Assembly (NCBI GenBank): GCA_030278955.1
Contig: JAOANR010000003.1
Coordinates: 47,641,175-47,705,174 of the forward strand
Length of the DNA stretch: 64,000 nucleotides
Source of the DNA: Hygrophila difformis
Lineage: Eukaryota > Streptophyta > Magnoliopsida > Lamiales > Acanthaceae
Direction of reading: 5' to 3'
Below the pieces are notes generated by a model. It saw only the letters and a list, made by a program, of their open reading frames with translations, searched no databases and had not been told where the DNA came from. Below, one piece after another: positions 36,418 through 57,500 of this stretch. A program made the translations under genes and the position numbers. Positions within the stretch are counted from its first letter, which is position 1; every line of letters starts with the position of its first letter.

Positions 36418-36578
36418 GGGATGAGGACTTAGCTTAAGTGGTTAAGTCTCTTGACTTCCAACGAAGGTTGGAGGTTCAATTCCTCACTGGCCCCCTATCC
36501 CTCCCTTTAATTTATTTGGCATGAACTCCCACCACCATTTCCAGACCTTCAATCGCTCCTAAAAAAAATAAAAAATTG
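36418..36578 (+). mobile_element. tRNA-derived SINE (family 1)
   Basis: 161 bp with an A box TAGCTTAAGTGG, a B box GGTTCAATTCC, a conserved 3' block ending 'gaactcccaccaccatttcc', and an A-rich tail. Flanked by the 7-bp duplication TTAGATG (36411-36417, 36579-36585). The boxes are the RNA polymerase III internal promoter. Confidence 0.88.
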
Positions 36579-36949
36579 TTAGATGATATTAAAAGTTCAA
36601 ATTTGCAGTTTGGAGTTTGAAAAGTTAAACACTAAGGTTGTTTCCCAAAAACAGCCTAAATACAGTTTTAAGTTTGGGAGATCAGACCTTTTTTTTAAAA
36701 AAAATAAAGATCATCCAAAAAATATTTGAAAACCAACCTCAGGAACACAAAATTACAGTCCAGCGGTGGAAATTCAAAATTAAGAGCAAGGTTAGGCATC
36801 AAAAGAATAGCTTATGACTTTTGTTGTTAAAAATAAGTTTGGAACTGAATAAGTATCTGTTTTGGTTTTTCATCTTAACACGCTATCCAATACTCGCTGT
36901 CATAAAAAAATAAAAATAAAAATAAAAATAACATTTCAGGTTTTCACAC

Positions 36950-37400
36950 AATCAAATACATATTTTTAAAAAATAATATCTTAAATTTTATAAAATAAAA
37001 ATTATAAAAATTTAATATTATAAAACTATGTAATTAAACAAATCAAACAAAATTTCATTTGACTGTCTCGGGTTCGAGCCTTTGTGTATGCAGAATTCTG
37101 CTTTGGGAGAGGCAACCCTTCAATGCCCACCCGATCCTCGAGGGATTAGTCTTGGGTCCAATGAGGCCTGGGGATACCCTGGTATTCACCTAAAAAAAAA
37201 AATTTCACTTGACTATATTTTATCTTATATAGCTGTATTAAAAAATCGAATCAAAATTACTTACTGAATAATATTTACTATGTCAATATTAACTTAACTA
37301 TATTTTATCTTATATAGCTGTATTAAAAAGTCGAATCAAAATTACTTACTGAATAGTGTTTACTATGTCAATATTAACATTATTCAACGTCGGAGGGAAT
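36950..37400. repeat. Decayed Stowaway-like MITE hosting a SINE and a tandem duplication
   Basis: The sequence on both sides of the SINE (37065-37200) resembles the MITEs at 39080 and 52775; the right end reads gtcggagggaata. Its 85-bp segment 37212-37296 is repeated in tandem at 37297-37381 with three or four differences. The left end is not clear. Confidence 0.6.
37065..37200 (+). mobile_element. SINE-like repeat (family 2), 5'-truncated
   Basis: Second copy of the family at 17138-17288. It starts with the B box GGTTCGAGCC and ends in an A tail. It is flanked by a 14-bp duplication (AATTTCATTTGACT at 37051-37064, AATTTCACTTGACT at 37201-37214, one mismatch). Confidence 0.83.
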
Positions 37401-37870
37401 ACATTATTTAAATGATTAATAAGAATTTTTTGGAAATTAGCGGATCGTGTATTTGGGTGTGTGTTGGTAGAGGATGTTCAAAAGTGCTATTCATTACCTT
37501 AAAATAAATTATACGCGCAATATACTTATAGTACATCATACAACCAAATTCCTACCATTTAATTGAATCCGATGATTGTAGATAATAGACACACACATAA
37601 TATCAATCTCAAAAGGTGTCTAGTATTTATATATTGCATCATGGTGGTTGCATTACATTATCAGTATTGGATGTGTATAATTGAAGGAATTCCAATTCTG
37701 GATACCATACCATACCTGCTCACAAAACGAAAACCTGGAGAGGCTTAATGATAAGCAAATAAATGAATAGAATGGGCAAAGGAAAAGGGAAAGGGGAAAG
37801 GGGGGCTATTAAATGTAGTTATTTCGAGGTTTGCACCAACAATGTTTCTAAGAAAATACGGTAAAATTAT
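37401..37870. other. 3' flank of the GTG/COLD1-type gene
   Basis: Probably includes the 3' UTR of the gene ending at 37871. No separate gene is seen. Confidence 0.4.
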
Positions 37871-47078
<9,208 letters not shown>

Positions 47079-47825
47079 CTAGATGCTGCTTGTTCTTTCT
47101 TGTTGTGTTCTCTCGGGATCACAATGCTGTAACTCCGCTTTCAACCGACCGTTAATTCGGAATTACGAGCATCACCAATGGATGTGGGAACTTGTTGAAC
47201 ACAAAACAGATGGGGATTAAAGAAACCCTAATTGAGATGGAAAAGAAAGAGGAATTGCAGGGATCTTGCAATTGTAAACACCGATTCCAATGCAATCAGG
47301 CGAATAGTGATTTCCCTTGGCGAAAAAATGATTAATTGAGCTTGTTTTCCACGGAGCCCTGTGCAGATATAATATGGTGGGGACAAACAAAAGTGAATTT
47401 GGAAGAAGAGGATTAGAGCAAGAAACGAGGGAAGGAGTTGCAAAGAGAAGTTGAGAAACACGAATGCAACGATGAGGAACGAGTGCCAAAGACGTTGGAA
47501 GAGTAGAAGTATGCAGAAAAAAGCTGTTTATTACAAAATGCTGGAACGATTATCCGTCGATCCTGTCTGGGTGCACCGACCACGAGACTATCCTTTCAAG
47601 AGTCAATCTTCCAAAGTGCAGACCGAAGAGCACAACTGGGGAAAGGGTTTTGTGTGCGTTCGGCGTTCCTGCCATTTTTTACTACGTGAGCCTCTTCCTG
47701 GATTTATTGTTAATTAGTACTCTGTTTATAAATTTAGTTTTTGGCTACAAAGGAAAGACACCAACACAAAATATACTTGCGGTGCATTATCTCAAAACAG
47801 CTACTAATAAAATATTCCCGTCACT
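47079..47825. other. Upstream region of the COLD1 homologue
   Basis: 5' UTR and promoter side of the minus-strand gene. No other gene is recognised. Exact transcription start not visible. Confidence 0.4.
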
Positions 47826-47914
47826 CCTCTATTCCTCCCTTTTATTTCCCTTTGTAATTGTGTAGCATGAGCTCCCACCACCCCTTTCACAATGGCTCAT
47901 CCAAAAAAAATAAA
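47826..47914 (+). repeat. 5'-truncated SINE (family 1)
   Basis: Carries the shared 3' block (ccctttgtaattgtgtagc, then 'gagctcccaccacc') and an A tail, but no A or B box. Confidence 0.75.
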
Positions 47915-47917
47915 ATA

Positions 47918-48397
47918 CTTCCCTCCGTAATATTGGTCACTATTCATTTTTAGGCGTCACACCAAGTTTGTTCACTTTCTATTTCTTTTAAAAAAACTAA
48001 ATTAATATATAAATTTGATTAGAATCTTAATTATTATCAAATCCCAATAAAAGTGATCACTTTTACTATTCTGAACAAATTCCAATGCACTTTTACTTTT
48101 TTACACAAAGTCTCTTACATTTCTTTAATTCTTAATATTTCAAAATTGATACAAATAAAAATTGTATAAAATATGAATTATGAAACTTCACGATTGGATG
48201 ATTCTAACAAGATCATACTTGAATATTTTTCTCTAACTATATCATTACATAATGTTAAGTCAAAGCTAAACAATAAACAGTATCAAAATTCATTATAATC
48301 TTAAACACAAATACATACACCACTTTAACTACTAAACTCCACTGCCTAAATTACCGTGCCCAAAAGAAATGGGTCAAACTTCGCAGGAAGGAGGGAG
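47918..48397. mobile_element. Stowaway-type MITE, long form
   Basis: Ends CTTCCCTCCG and (other strand) CTCCCTCCTTCC, flanked by TA (47916-47917, 48398-48399). About 480 bp, non-coding. It sits between two family-1 SINE copies. Confidence 0.75.
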
Positions 48398-48405
48398 TAC
48401 TTGGC

Positions 48406-48572
48406 GATGGGGACTTACCCCTAGTGGTCAAATTCTCGATTCCCAACCTATAGGTTGGGAGTTCGATTCCCCACCCGGCTCCAATCTCTCCCCTTTATTC
48501 CCTTTGTAATTTGTGTGGCATGGGCTCCCACCACCATTTTCTAGCCTGTATAAGATATTCAGCAAAAAAAAA
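48406..48572 (+). mobile_element. tRNA-derived SINE (family 1)
   Basis: Starts gatggggacttac, with A-box-like TACCCCTAGTGG, B box AGTTCGATTCC, the shared 3' block (tttgtaatttgtgtggca) and an A tail. Clearly related to 36418-36578. Confidence 0.85.
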
Positions 48573-48575
48573 TTC

Positions 48576-49400
48576 TTAGGCCATGTTTGGCAAAACAGTT
48601 AATCAATCAGCTATTTTGTAAGAGAATTTAAATAAATTATTTATTTAAAAAGACAATACGAAGTACCGTATAACTTAAAACAGTGTTCAATCAGCTCTTT
48701 TTGAAACCGCTTCAAATAGAAGCATTTTGGATTTTAGCTTGTTTTAGGCAAAGATTTAGTCTCGAAATTGTCAAACAGCTAATTTTAACTAATTGTTACT
48801 CACAGAATCAATTAATTGCTAACTGCTAATTCTCAAATGGCCTTCCTGTTTGGGAACTAGTTGTTAGCTGTTAATCGATTTTGTGAGTAATAATTTAGTT
48901 AAAATTAGTTGTTTGATAATTTCAAGACTAACTTTTTGCCTAGAACATGCTAAAACCCAAAAATGTTGCTATTTGCAGCGATTGCAAAAAAAACAGATTG
49001 AACATTGTTTTAAGTAATTTTATCTTTTTAAATAAACTAATTTAAAATGACAAAACAACATAAAATAGTGTTTAATTAGCTCCTTTTGAAACCGCAACAA
49101 ATAGCAATATTTTGTAATTAGTTTATTCTAGGCAAAAAGTTGGTCTCGAAACTGCCAAACAACTAATTTTAACTAATTTATTACTCACATAATCAGTTAA
49201 CAACTAATAGTTAATACCCAAATAGGTATGACCTATTTGGCAAAACAGCTAAATCCAATCAGCTAATTTGTGAGATAGTGTGAGATAAAAATAGCTTTTT
49301 AAAAAGTGATAAAATAACTTAAAACAATGTTCAATCAGCTCTTTTTGAAACCGCTACAAATAGCAGCATTTAGAATTTCAGCCTATAAATGCACACAACG
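48576..49400. repeat. Cluster of three related TIR elements in alternating orientation
   Basis: First unit about 48578-48843 (GGCCATGTTTGG to AAATGGCC). Second about 48846-49222 in opposite orientation (CCTGTTTGGGAACTAG to CCCAAATAGG). Third, partial, from 49226 (CCTATTTGGCAAAAC). They share blocks such as 'caatcagctctttttgaaac'. Probably hAT-like MITEs; TSDs were not resolved. Confidence 0.6.
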
Positions 49401-49713
49401 TAAAGAAAATACTGTAAATTCCAATAGAAAAGCCACTTGATTAATTAGGTAGAAGATATTTAAATAATTACAAAATAAGATTTTTATAAACTAAACTACT
49501 CGAAAGAAATATAATTACCTAAGAACATGAAAAGAAGTTGAAATCAGTCTAAAGCCTTGTTTGATAGATTTTGTCAAAGTCTCTTATTACAGTTAGTTAA
49601 CCTTAGTTGTTTTTAATATGAGCCTTTGCTGAGGGGAGTGGATATGGTTCACGTGTGTATGTACCTACAGATGTGATGGAGTAGGTCATTTATGTGATGT
49701 CAGCTATGAAATA

Positions 49714-49971
49714 TTTCCTCCGTTTTTTTTAAAAGTTACATTTCTCATTTGCACATATGTCAATGCACATTTTCAACGATTAATAACTCAAATTCGGTAC
49801 AAGTAAAAATTCTAAAAATTAGATATTTAAAAACTACAAGATGAGACGAATCCAACAAGATCTCACTTGGTTAGATTTTGTCTTCTGTGACTATAACAAA
49901 AATAGAAGTCAAAGTGCTACAATGAATAGTAAAAAAGGCCAAAACGTAACATTTAAAAAAAACGGAGGGAG
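49714..49971. mobile_element. Stowaway MITE
   Basis: Left end TTTCCTCCGTTTTTTT, right end (other strand) CTCCCTCCGTTTTTTTT, TA at both sides (49712-49713, 49972-49973). Reverse orientation relative to 39242-39497. Confidence 0.88.
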
Positions 49972-50059
49972 TATGTGATAGTCATTCGTGTGATGGCCAA
50001 GTCCATATATGTGATGGTATATTTTTTTGTATGAGAATTGTCATCACATAATAATAGTC

Positions 50060-51442
50060 TATCATCATATAGCAGATGCCCTCTCTAGAAGGAAGATATT
50101 GACTGCATACGTACACACTTGATCGGATTCGAGCACATCTGCGAATTATATAACACTAATGCAGATTTCAAGAAAATATGGGAGAAGACTGAGAAACGTG
50201 CTTTTAAGGAATACTCTCGTCTGGAGGGATTCCTTTATTATGTGAATCGCTTGCGTATACCTAAGGGATCAGTCAGAGAGATGCTTATTAAGGATGCTTT
50301 GTGGAGATATGATGGGGCATTTTCGGAAGAAATGCAACTGCTTCTAGTAAGAGAGATGCTTATTAAGGAAGCATATTGTGGAGATATGATGGGGCATTTC
50401 GGAAGAAATACAACAGTTTCTATACTGACTGATTGTTTCTTTTGACCAGGTTTAACAAAGCAAGTGGAGGACTTCATCGCCAAGTGCATCATCTGCCTAA
50501 AGGCAAAATCAAATGTGAGCTCCATGGACTGTACAAGGCTTTGCCTATTCCAGGAAGCCCTTATGTGGATCTGTGAATGGACTTCGTTATGAGTTTATCT
50601 AGAACTACGTGAGCAAAAGACCCAATTTTTGTAGTTGTTGACAAATTCTCCAAAGTGGCCCACATCATCCCATGTGGAGAAACAAATGATGCCCATCACA
50701 TGGCCAAAATATTCTTCAAAGAGGTTGTACGCCTACAAGATATTTCAAAAACAATCGTGTCGGATTGGGTTGCCAAATTTGTGAGTTATTTCTAGAAGTC
50801 GCTATGGTCCGAAATCGGTATAAAACTTCTTTTCTCTATGGCATATCACCCGCAGACAGATGGCCAAACAGAGTCGGTTAACCGAGTCTTAGGCAATATG
50901 TTAAGGATAATCACCTCATCTAATTCTAAAAGTTGAGATAAATGACTTTCATATATAGAGTTTGTCTATAATAGACATATACACAATGCCCACACACGTC
51001 ACCGTTCGAAGTTGTTTATGGCTTTAACCCTCTGACACCATTGGATTTGTTGCCACTTCCACAAAGTGAGAATAAGAATGTTTTTGGAGGGCAAAAGCAT
51101 TCCAAGAATTGCACAAGGATGTGAAAGATAGTCTGGAGAAAGCCGCTGAGACTTATACAAAAACAACAATCGCGGCAGGAAGAAGCTCATACTACACCCT
51201 GGGGATTGGGTTTAGTTGCATATGCGCAAGGAGCGGTTTTCCGCAAAACGACGAACTAAACTATCGTCCCTAGGGGATGACCCATTTAAAGTTCTAGATA
51301 GACTTAATGATAATTAATATAGACCAGAACTTTTGAAGAATATGGACGTAATCCTAATTTTAATGTTGCAGATTTACATTTGTACGATAGGGATGACGAG
51401 GATGCTGATCGGTTGATGGTTCAACCTTCCTAATGGGGAGGG
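50060..51442 (+). pseudogene. Decayed Ty3/gypsy Pol: end of RNase H to integrase
   Basis: Translating through stops and shifts gives ADALSRR (RNase H end, near 50070), an HHCC integrase domain (MGHFGRNTT near 50395, KCIICLKAK near 50490), the integrase core (MDF near 50578, [12 protein letters not shown] near 50630, TIVSD near 50755) and YHPQTDGQTESVNR (near 50850). A late part reads RFSAKRRTKLSSLGDDPF. The domain order and HPQTDGQTE motif mark Ty3/gypsy. Stops at about 50576 and 50793 and several shifts make it inactive. A 76-bp-period duplication lies in the HHCC region (50276-50415). RT and gag are not in the window. Confidence 0.85.
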
Positions 51443-52550
51443 GCTGGCATGGGAGCCAAGTCAATGACAATGACCATCCCGGAGGGACCATACTCGAAAC
51501 AACGTGCTAAAAGATTTTTGACTGCAGTTGCCAAGTTATTGTTAGAAGTGTCAGATAAATGGGAGTTGCACAGATAAAGTCGGAGAAAGTCTAATAATTA
51601 ATTGGGTTAAAGAAATTGAGCCCAATTTAATTAATGAATAAATTGGGCTGATCAAAGAAATTCAAAAAATGGAGGAAGAATGCCCTATAATCGCGGTCCA
51701 AGGAGAAGAATGACGGAAAGTCCCAGGAAGAGACAACAACAAATTGCGATCAATGCTTGTGCGATGGATCCCACCCATCGCACAAGAGACAACAACAAAT
51801 TGCGATCAATGCTTGTGCGATGGATCCCACCCATCGAAATTCCCTGTGCGATAAACCCATGTTGTGCGATGGATTTCTCCATCAAACATGTTGTCCATCG
51901 CACAACAATCAGGAAGTGCGGATCCCACCTCTATGCAGAGCATGCGACCACGTGTGAAGGATTTTCAACATGGTGCGACGGATAGCGACACATCGCCCAA
52001 TGGTCCATTTTGAAGATAAAAGCTACGTGCGATGCTTGTGCCCATGTGCGATTGACTTCCATCTTTTGCGATAGACAAAACCTCCTGAAAAAATGGCCAA
52101 GTCATCTTCAATTCAGATTTTTCCATTTTGTGCGTTCATTCTTGATCATATTCGACCTCTCTATCCATCGCACAACATGATAATTCTAGGGTTTTCTCAT
52201 TTTAGTTATTATTAGCACTTTTTAATCATTTGTTTAGCTTTAACTAATTTTGTAATTAGGGATTGCCTATATACAGGCATCCCCAAACCTTTATTTCACT
52301 CCTTTGAATTGAATGAAATATTACCTTTTCTTCAAGAGTCATGCGAGAGTTTGTTTACTCTCAAATCTGGATTTACTCCAACTTGGTTCCATTTCACAAT
52401 CGAGGATTGAGACACCTCGATTGTTTCACTTTGAAGGATTGAAATGAGGGGATGAGTCATGATATTGGAGGTGTGGTTGATTCCAAGTTTCAATCCGAAT
52501 ATGTGAGTCTTGTTACCTATTTTATTGTTCTTGTTCTTCATTTACCTATA
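51433..52550 (+). repeat. Probable 3' LTR of the gypsy element
   Basis: A polypurine tract (aatggggaggggc, 51433-51443) is followed by TGGCATGGGAG, a plausible LTR start. About 800 bp later there is a promoter-like block with TATATACAGGC (52268) and a poly-A-signal-like GAATGAAATA (52311). The right end is approximate (near 52550). The left LTR is absent, so this cannot be confirmed by comparison. Confidence 0.55.
51728..51836. repeat. 56-bp tandem duplication in the gypsy LTR
   Basis: The segment from AAGAGACAACAAC through CCCACCCATCG occurs at 51728 and again at 51784. TGCGATGG-type cores recur through 51757-52165 in both orientations. Confidence 0.92.
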
Positions 52551-52774
52551 TATTTCAACTATCTGATCCGTGGCAGGATCCACGTCGACCTCTTATTTTA
52601 TACTCCCCGTCTCGGTGAATGTGTCTTGTTTTATTTTTTGACACTGTTAATTGTACAGTTTTGATTCAATTTTATTGCAAGTATATATTTGGGAAAAATA
52701 ATCAAGTTGGGTCTTGTTAGAATCGTATGATTACGTGGTTTTAAAATATGTATTTTACATAATTTTTCATTGTA

Positions 52775-53034
52775 CTACCTCCGTTCATTTTTTATTGCCA
52801 TAGACCCACATTTCACGTAATCCAATACACATTTTCAATCTTCAATAACTCAAATTGCGAACAAGTAAAAATCATGAAACTCTGATTTTCTAAATTTATG
52901 CGATTAGACGAATCTAACAATATATCACTTGACTATTTTTTCTCCTATATAACTGTATTAAAAAGTCGAATCAAAGTTACTCAATGAACAGTAACAAAAC
53001 TCCTACCGTGTCAAATAAAAAGGAACGGAGGAAG
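52775..53034. mobile_element. Stowaway-like MITE
   Basis: Ends CTACCTCCGTTC and (other strand) CTTCCTCCGTTCC, TA on both sides (52773-52774, 53035-53036). Non-coding. Confidence 0.82.
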
Positions 53035-53467
53035 TATATATTTGAGATATTAACAGTTAAAAAATGTATTAAATCTATGCAAAAGTCAAACAAAACAAGT
53101 TAAATGAGACAGAGAATACTTATTATTATTATTTTTTAAATCCAAGTAGGCTGCCCAAATCCCAATTGATGGAAATGTTAGTATTAAAAACCAAAAATTT
53201 ACTCATTTCATTTGTAAATAGTTATCTCTTTAATTTTAGCTTAATTTCAATAATAAAAATTTACATTAATTAACCCGGAGATTTCTATTTTTTTTCTTCA
53301 ACTAAACTTTTTTCGTAATATATCAAGAAATAATATTTATATTAAAATAAAAGATAATATAAAAAAATATAATGTAACTATCAAAAATTAAAATGATAAC
53401 TATTTTGAAATATTTTTTAATTTAAAAAATGGACAAATTTGAGTTAAAAACCAAAAGAGTGTCAATT
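53035..53467. other. A+T-rich spacer, nothing recognised
   Basis: No coding signal, repeat ends or hairpins of note. Confidence 0.4.
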
Positions 53468-54403
53468 AAGAGCCCGTTTGAATAGCTTCTAGGGAGAAAC
53501 TTTTGGCTTTTGTTTCTGTCAAAAACACTTCTAGTAGAAATAAAAGGGTGTTTAGAATGGCTTTTAGCACTTTTGGTGGAAAATAAAATTTTGGTTTGGC
53601 TTTTCAAAAAAAGCAGAAGCACCTCGAAAAATTACAAAAGTGCTTATGGTAGAAGCAGCCCAGGGGTGCTTCTCCGAAAAGTAGAAGCCAAAATCACTTC
53701 GTAAAATGTACAAAGACTTAAATAGTCTCATTATTTCATATAAATTACACTACAAATATATCTTATTATCATATTAAGTAGTATGTCCTTTTTGGTAATT
53801 TATACATTTCAAAAGCATTTTTCACTTTTACACATCCAAAGACATTTTTAAAAAAAGTTGTTTGAAAATATTCCATCCAAACACAACAAAAGTTAACTTA
53901 AGGCCAACTCCATCCAAAAAAGCTGTTTGAAAAATATCATATTTGTAAAATTGCAGGGTCAAAATGCAGGGTGGGGCTCCAACCCACCCTGCATTTTTGC
54001 AGCACCCTCCCTCCCAAATGGGAGGGTGCTACGGTGTTCCGTCCATTTGGGCGGAACACTGTTCATCACCCTGCATTTTTTTTTTACTTTTTTTCTTTTT
54101 TTTAAAAAATTCTGTATATTTTTTTCTTAATAAAAATAAATATATTATTTATATTTTGTATAAAAATGTTTATAAATATTATTTATAAATTAAAAAAATC
54201 TTAAAATAGATTATATGGAGAATATTTTTTCATCCTGAAAAAATGAAGGGTTGGATTGAAGATGAAATTACTATAGCTATCCTATAAAAATAGTGATTTA
54301 TATTATAGCTCCGAAATATAGGGTATGATTAGAGATACCTAACTGCTTCTGTGCTTTTTGACTTTCACTTATACATTTGGCTTTTGCCCTATCCAAACGC
54401 GCC
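53468..54403. repeat. TIR element remnant enclosing a hairpin-rich segment
   Basis: Left end near AGCCCGTTTGAATAG and right end (other strand) GGCGCGTTTGGATAG are imperfect inverted ends. Inside, near 53895-54100, is a different segment starting GGCCAACTCCATCC. It contains three strong hairpins: atgcagggtggggc with its complement (53962-53993), a cagcaccctccc stem (54000-54030), and gtgttccgtcc with ggcggaacac (54034-54060). Likely one MITE within another; internal borders unresolved. Confidence 0.5.
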
Positions 54404-54531
54404 TTAAAAACCTCAATAATATATGAGCCATAGAGGCATAGATGAGTTCCACTTCCATACTTGCACTAAAGTCTAAAACTGATAATATATCAACACCTCA
54501 CTACACACTTCACCGGGAATCTATTCGAAAA

Positions 54532-57500
54532 ATGATCGTTGCCGCCGTTCGCCGCCCTTATCTCCGGCTGCTTCTGCCCATAGCAGCACTGCTACTCTTA
54601 TCGCCGCCGCCGCTCTTCGCTCATTCTGATGCTTCGTCAATCCTATCTAGATTCCAGGAATACCTCAGAATCAATACTTCACATCCCAATCCCCGCTACT
54701 ACGAAGCCGCCGATTTCATCGCCGCCCAAGCCAAATCCCTCTCCCTCGATACGCAGATTCTCGAGTTCGCCAAGGGGAAGCCGCTGCTGCTCCTTAAGTG
54801 GACCGGGAGAGACCCTTCCCTCCCTTCCATTCTCCTCAATTCCCACACCGACGTCGTGCCGTCTGAGCAAAGTAAATGGAACCATCCCCCGTTTCAGGCG
54901 CACCTCGACCCTTCCTCTGGCCACATCTACGCCCGTGGCTCTCAGGACATGAAGTGCGTCGGCCTTCAGTACCTGGAGGCCATTCGGAAGCTCCAGGATT
55001 CTGGATTCCGCCCCCTGCGCACCGTGTACTTATCATTTGTTCCGGATGAAGAAATTGGAGGGCACGATGGCGCCGAGAAGCTCGCAAATTCGGATGTCTT
55101 CAAGAGCATGAATGTAGGGGTGTTGTTGGACGAGGGATTGGCGTCGCCTAATGAGAATTACCGGTTGTTCTATGCGGAGCGATGCCCGCAGTGGCTGTGA
55201 TTAAGGCTTCTGGAGCGCCTGGGCATGGGGCTAAGCTGTATGATAACACTGCTATGGAGAATTTAATTAAGAGCATTGAGAGCATTGTGAGATTCAGGGC
55301 AACTCAGTTTGATTTGGTGAAGGCTGGACTCAAGGCTGAAGGAGAGATTACTTCTGTTAACATGGTGTTCCTGAAAGCTGGGACGCCGACGCCTACGGTC
55401 AGTGGAATCCGTTTGCTGTTGGATAATTAATTTTGTTAATGAATAGTTCTTGCTGCTTGTGCAACTTCAAGTTTTTGTTACTGATTTCGGATTAGAAGCT
55501 ATTCTGCCATAATAAGCTGATCAAGAAGTCTATATTTGCCATGATTTCTGCATCAAGGTTCTTAAAAGTTTTGGTGAGGCAAAACCTGCATTTTATGTTT
55601 TCTCTTTCTATGAAATATGTTTGATACTTTTTGTTTTTGATTAATTTTCATTTTATCCTGCGCTTACTTACCTTTATACTATGCACATTAAGTAGGCTAG
55701 CTAGTCATGCATGGACGGGAAAAGTGTAAACCGAAACTTCTTGCGGTGGTTTTTTTATATTCTTTGTCTTTACTCTGGAACACGTGCTTCCAGTTTCATC
55801 CATTGAGTTGTCATGTGAAAACCTTGACAGACATTCTTGAAAAGGATTTCTAATACTGGAATAATCAGGTTAACTCCTTGATTTACAGTATTCATCAACC
55901 TTCTCTGTGTGTCGAAGCATTTATATTTTGTTTACACTTGGGGTCATTTGATACTCTACCTTCAATATAAAATCCATCACAATTACTGAACATGCTGCTG
56001 TATTTTCCCATCACCCCTTTATTTTGTTTAGTGACGACTGATGAAATTGAATCATTTGAATGAATGCATGCAAACTTTCATTTCCTGCTGTTTTAAACTG
56101 GATTGCAGGGGTTCGTCATGAATTTGCAACCATCAGAAGCTCACGCAGGATTTGATATTCGGGTACCACCAACTGCAGACCTGGCTTCTCTGGAGAGAAG
56201 AATTGAAGAGGAGTGGGCTCCTGCTAATAGAAATATGACTTTTGAGGTATGGAAATATGCTGACTGCTGCTGAGGAGAAATAAACATTATGGTTCTTTTG
56301 TGAATTTCAGGATTGTGGTGGTGCATGTTTTTATGCATTGTGTTTCTTTACGTTTCGAATTTACTTCTTGAAGTTGACAATTTGACATCACCGACTGCCT
56401 TCTATGTTTAAATACATGCTAGACGTTCTTAAATAAATTCCTCTTAACATCTTGGTTTGTTACCTATGATAAACACACATCTTGTATGTTAGTGAAAATG
56501 TGAAATCTCCATGCAACAAGGTTTGATATTTAGAGATTATCATTTTAACTAATATAGAAATTGTTATTGTAGAAATGTGAAATTATGAACATAACCTGTG
56601 ATGCTCGGACTCGCCTAAATGGCCGGAGTACCGGTGTCCGCCGGACACGACACGGATTCCGGTACGGGATCCGTGGCGGGTGCTTCAGGCGGCGGAGCGG
56701 ACACGGCAGTTTTGATTTTTTTTTTTATCCCCCTCCACTTCTAAAAAGCTTCGAAGAAGAAGGCTGAAGAAGATGGAGAAGATTATACTTACCAGGAAGG
56801 GGGAACGGCGCCGGGCGGGGAACGCGCAGACGGCGCCGGCCGGGGAACCGCAGCGAAGAGGAGGCGGAAGAACGAAGGGAAGAAGATAGACGAAAGGAAG
56901 AGATACGACAGAAAGGAGATGAACAGTATTGGATTTGGGAAAAGCTGTAAAACAGCTGTAATTAATGTAATTAATTGCCACTTTTTTTTTAACAGTCAAT
57001 GATACTTTTTATTTTAAATTAAGCAAAAGAATTTTCCCTCCTAAACCCAAAATGTAAATTGTTCGGCCCAAAAAACAAGAATTTTATTAACTTTTTAACT
57101 TTGCCCCAAGATTTTAAAAGAATTTTAAAATCTAAACAAGAATTTAACAGTATTCCAAATCTAAATTTAGTTTGCCCCCAAACTTGTCATGGATTGGTGC
57201 ATATAAATATATATATAAAAATACTTTCCGCCGTGTCCCCGCACCCGTGTCCTAATTCTGGATCCTTTTTTGCCGTGTCCCCGTATCCTGTTTTTTAAAA
57301 TAATAAGTGTCCGCTACATATCCCCGCACCCGTGTCGGACACCCGTACCCGAGTCCGAGCAACATAGAACATAACTTGGTTATTGGTTCACCATCTATGT
57401 AACAAATATGTTGATTTTCCCATTCTAATCTATCACCAATATTCTAAATTTATGCTATAAATTTCTGGCTGGGACAGTTTAAGCAGAAAACACCTATATA

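Noticed and set aside
51680..51985. A 101-codon open frame in the gypsy LTR
   Set aside because: It reads through the 56-bp tandem duplication, lacks similarity to any family I know and falls in non-coding LTR.
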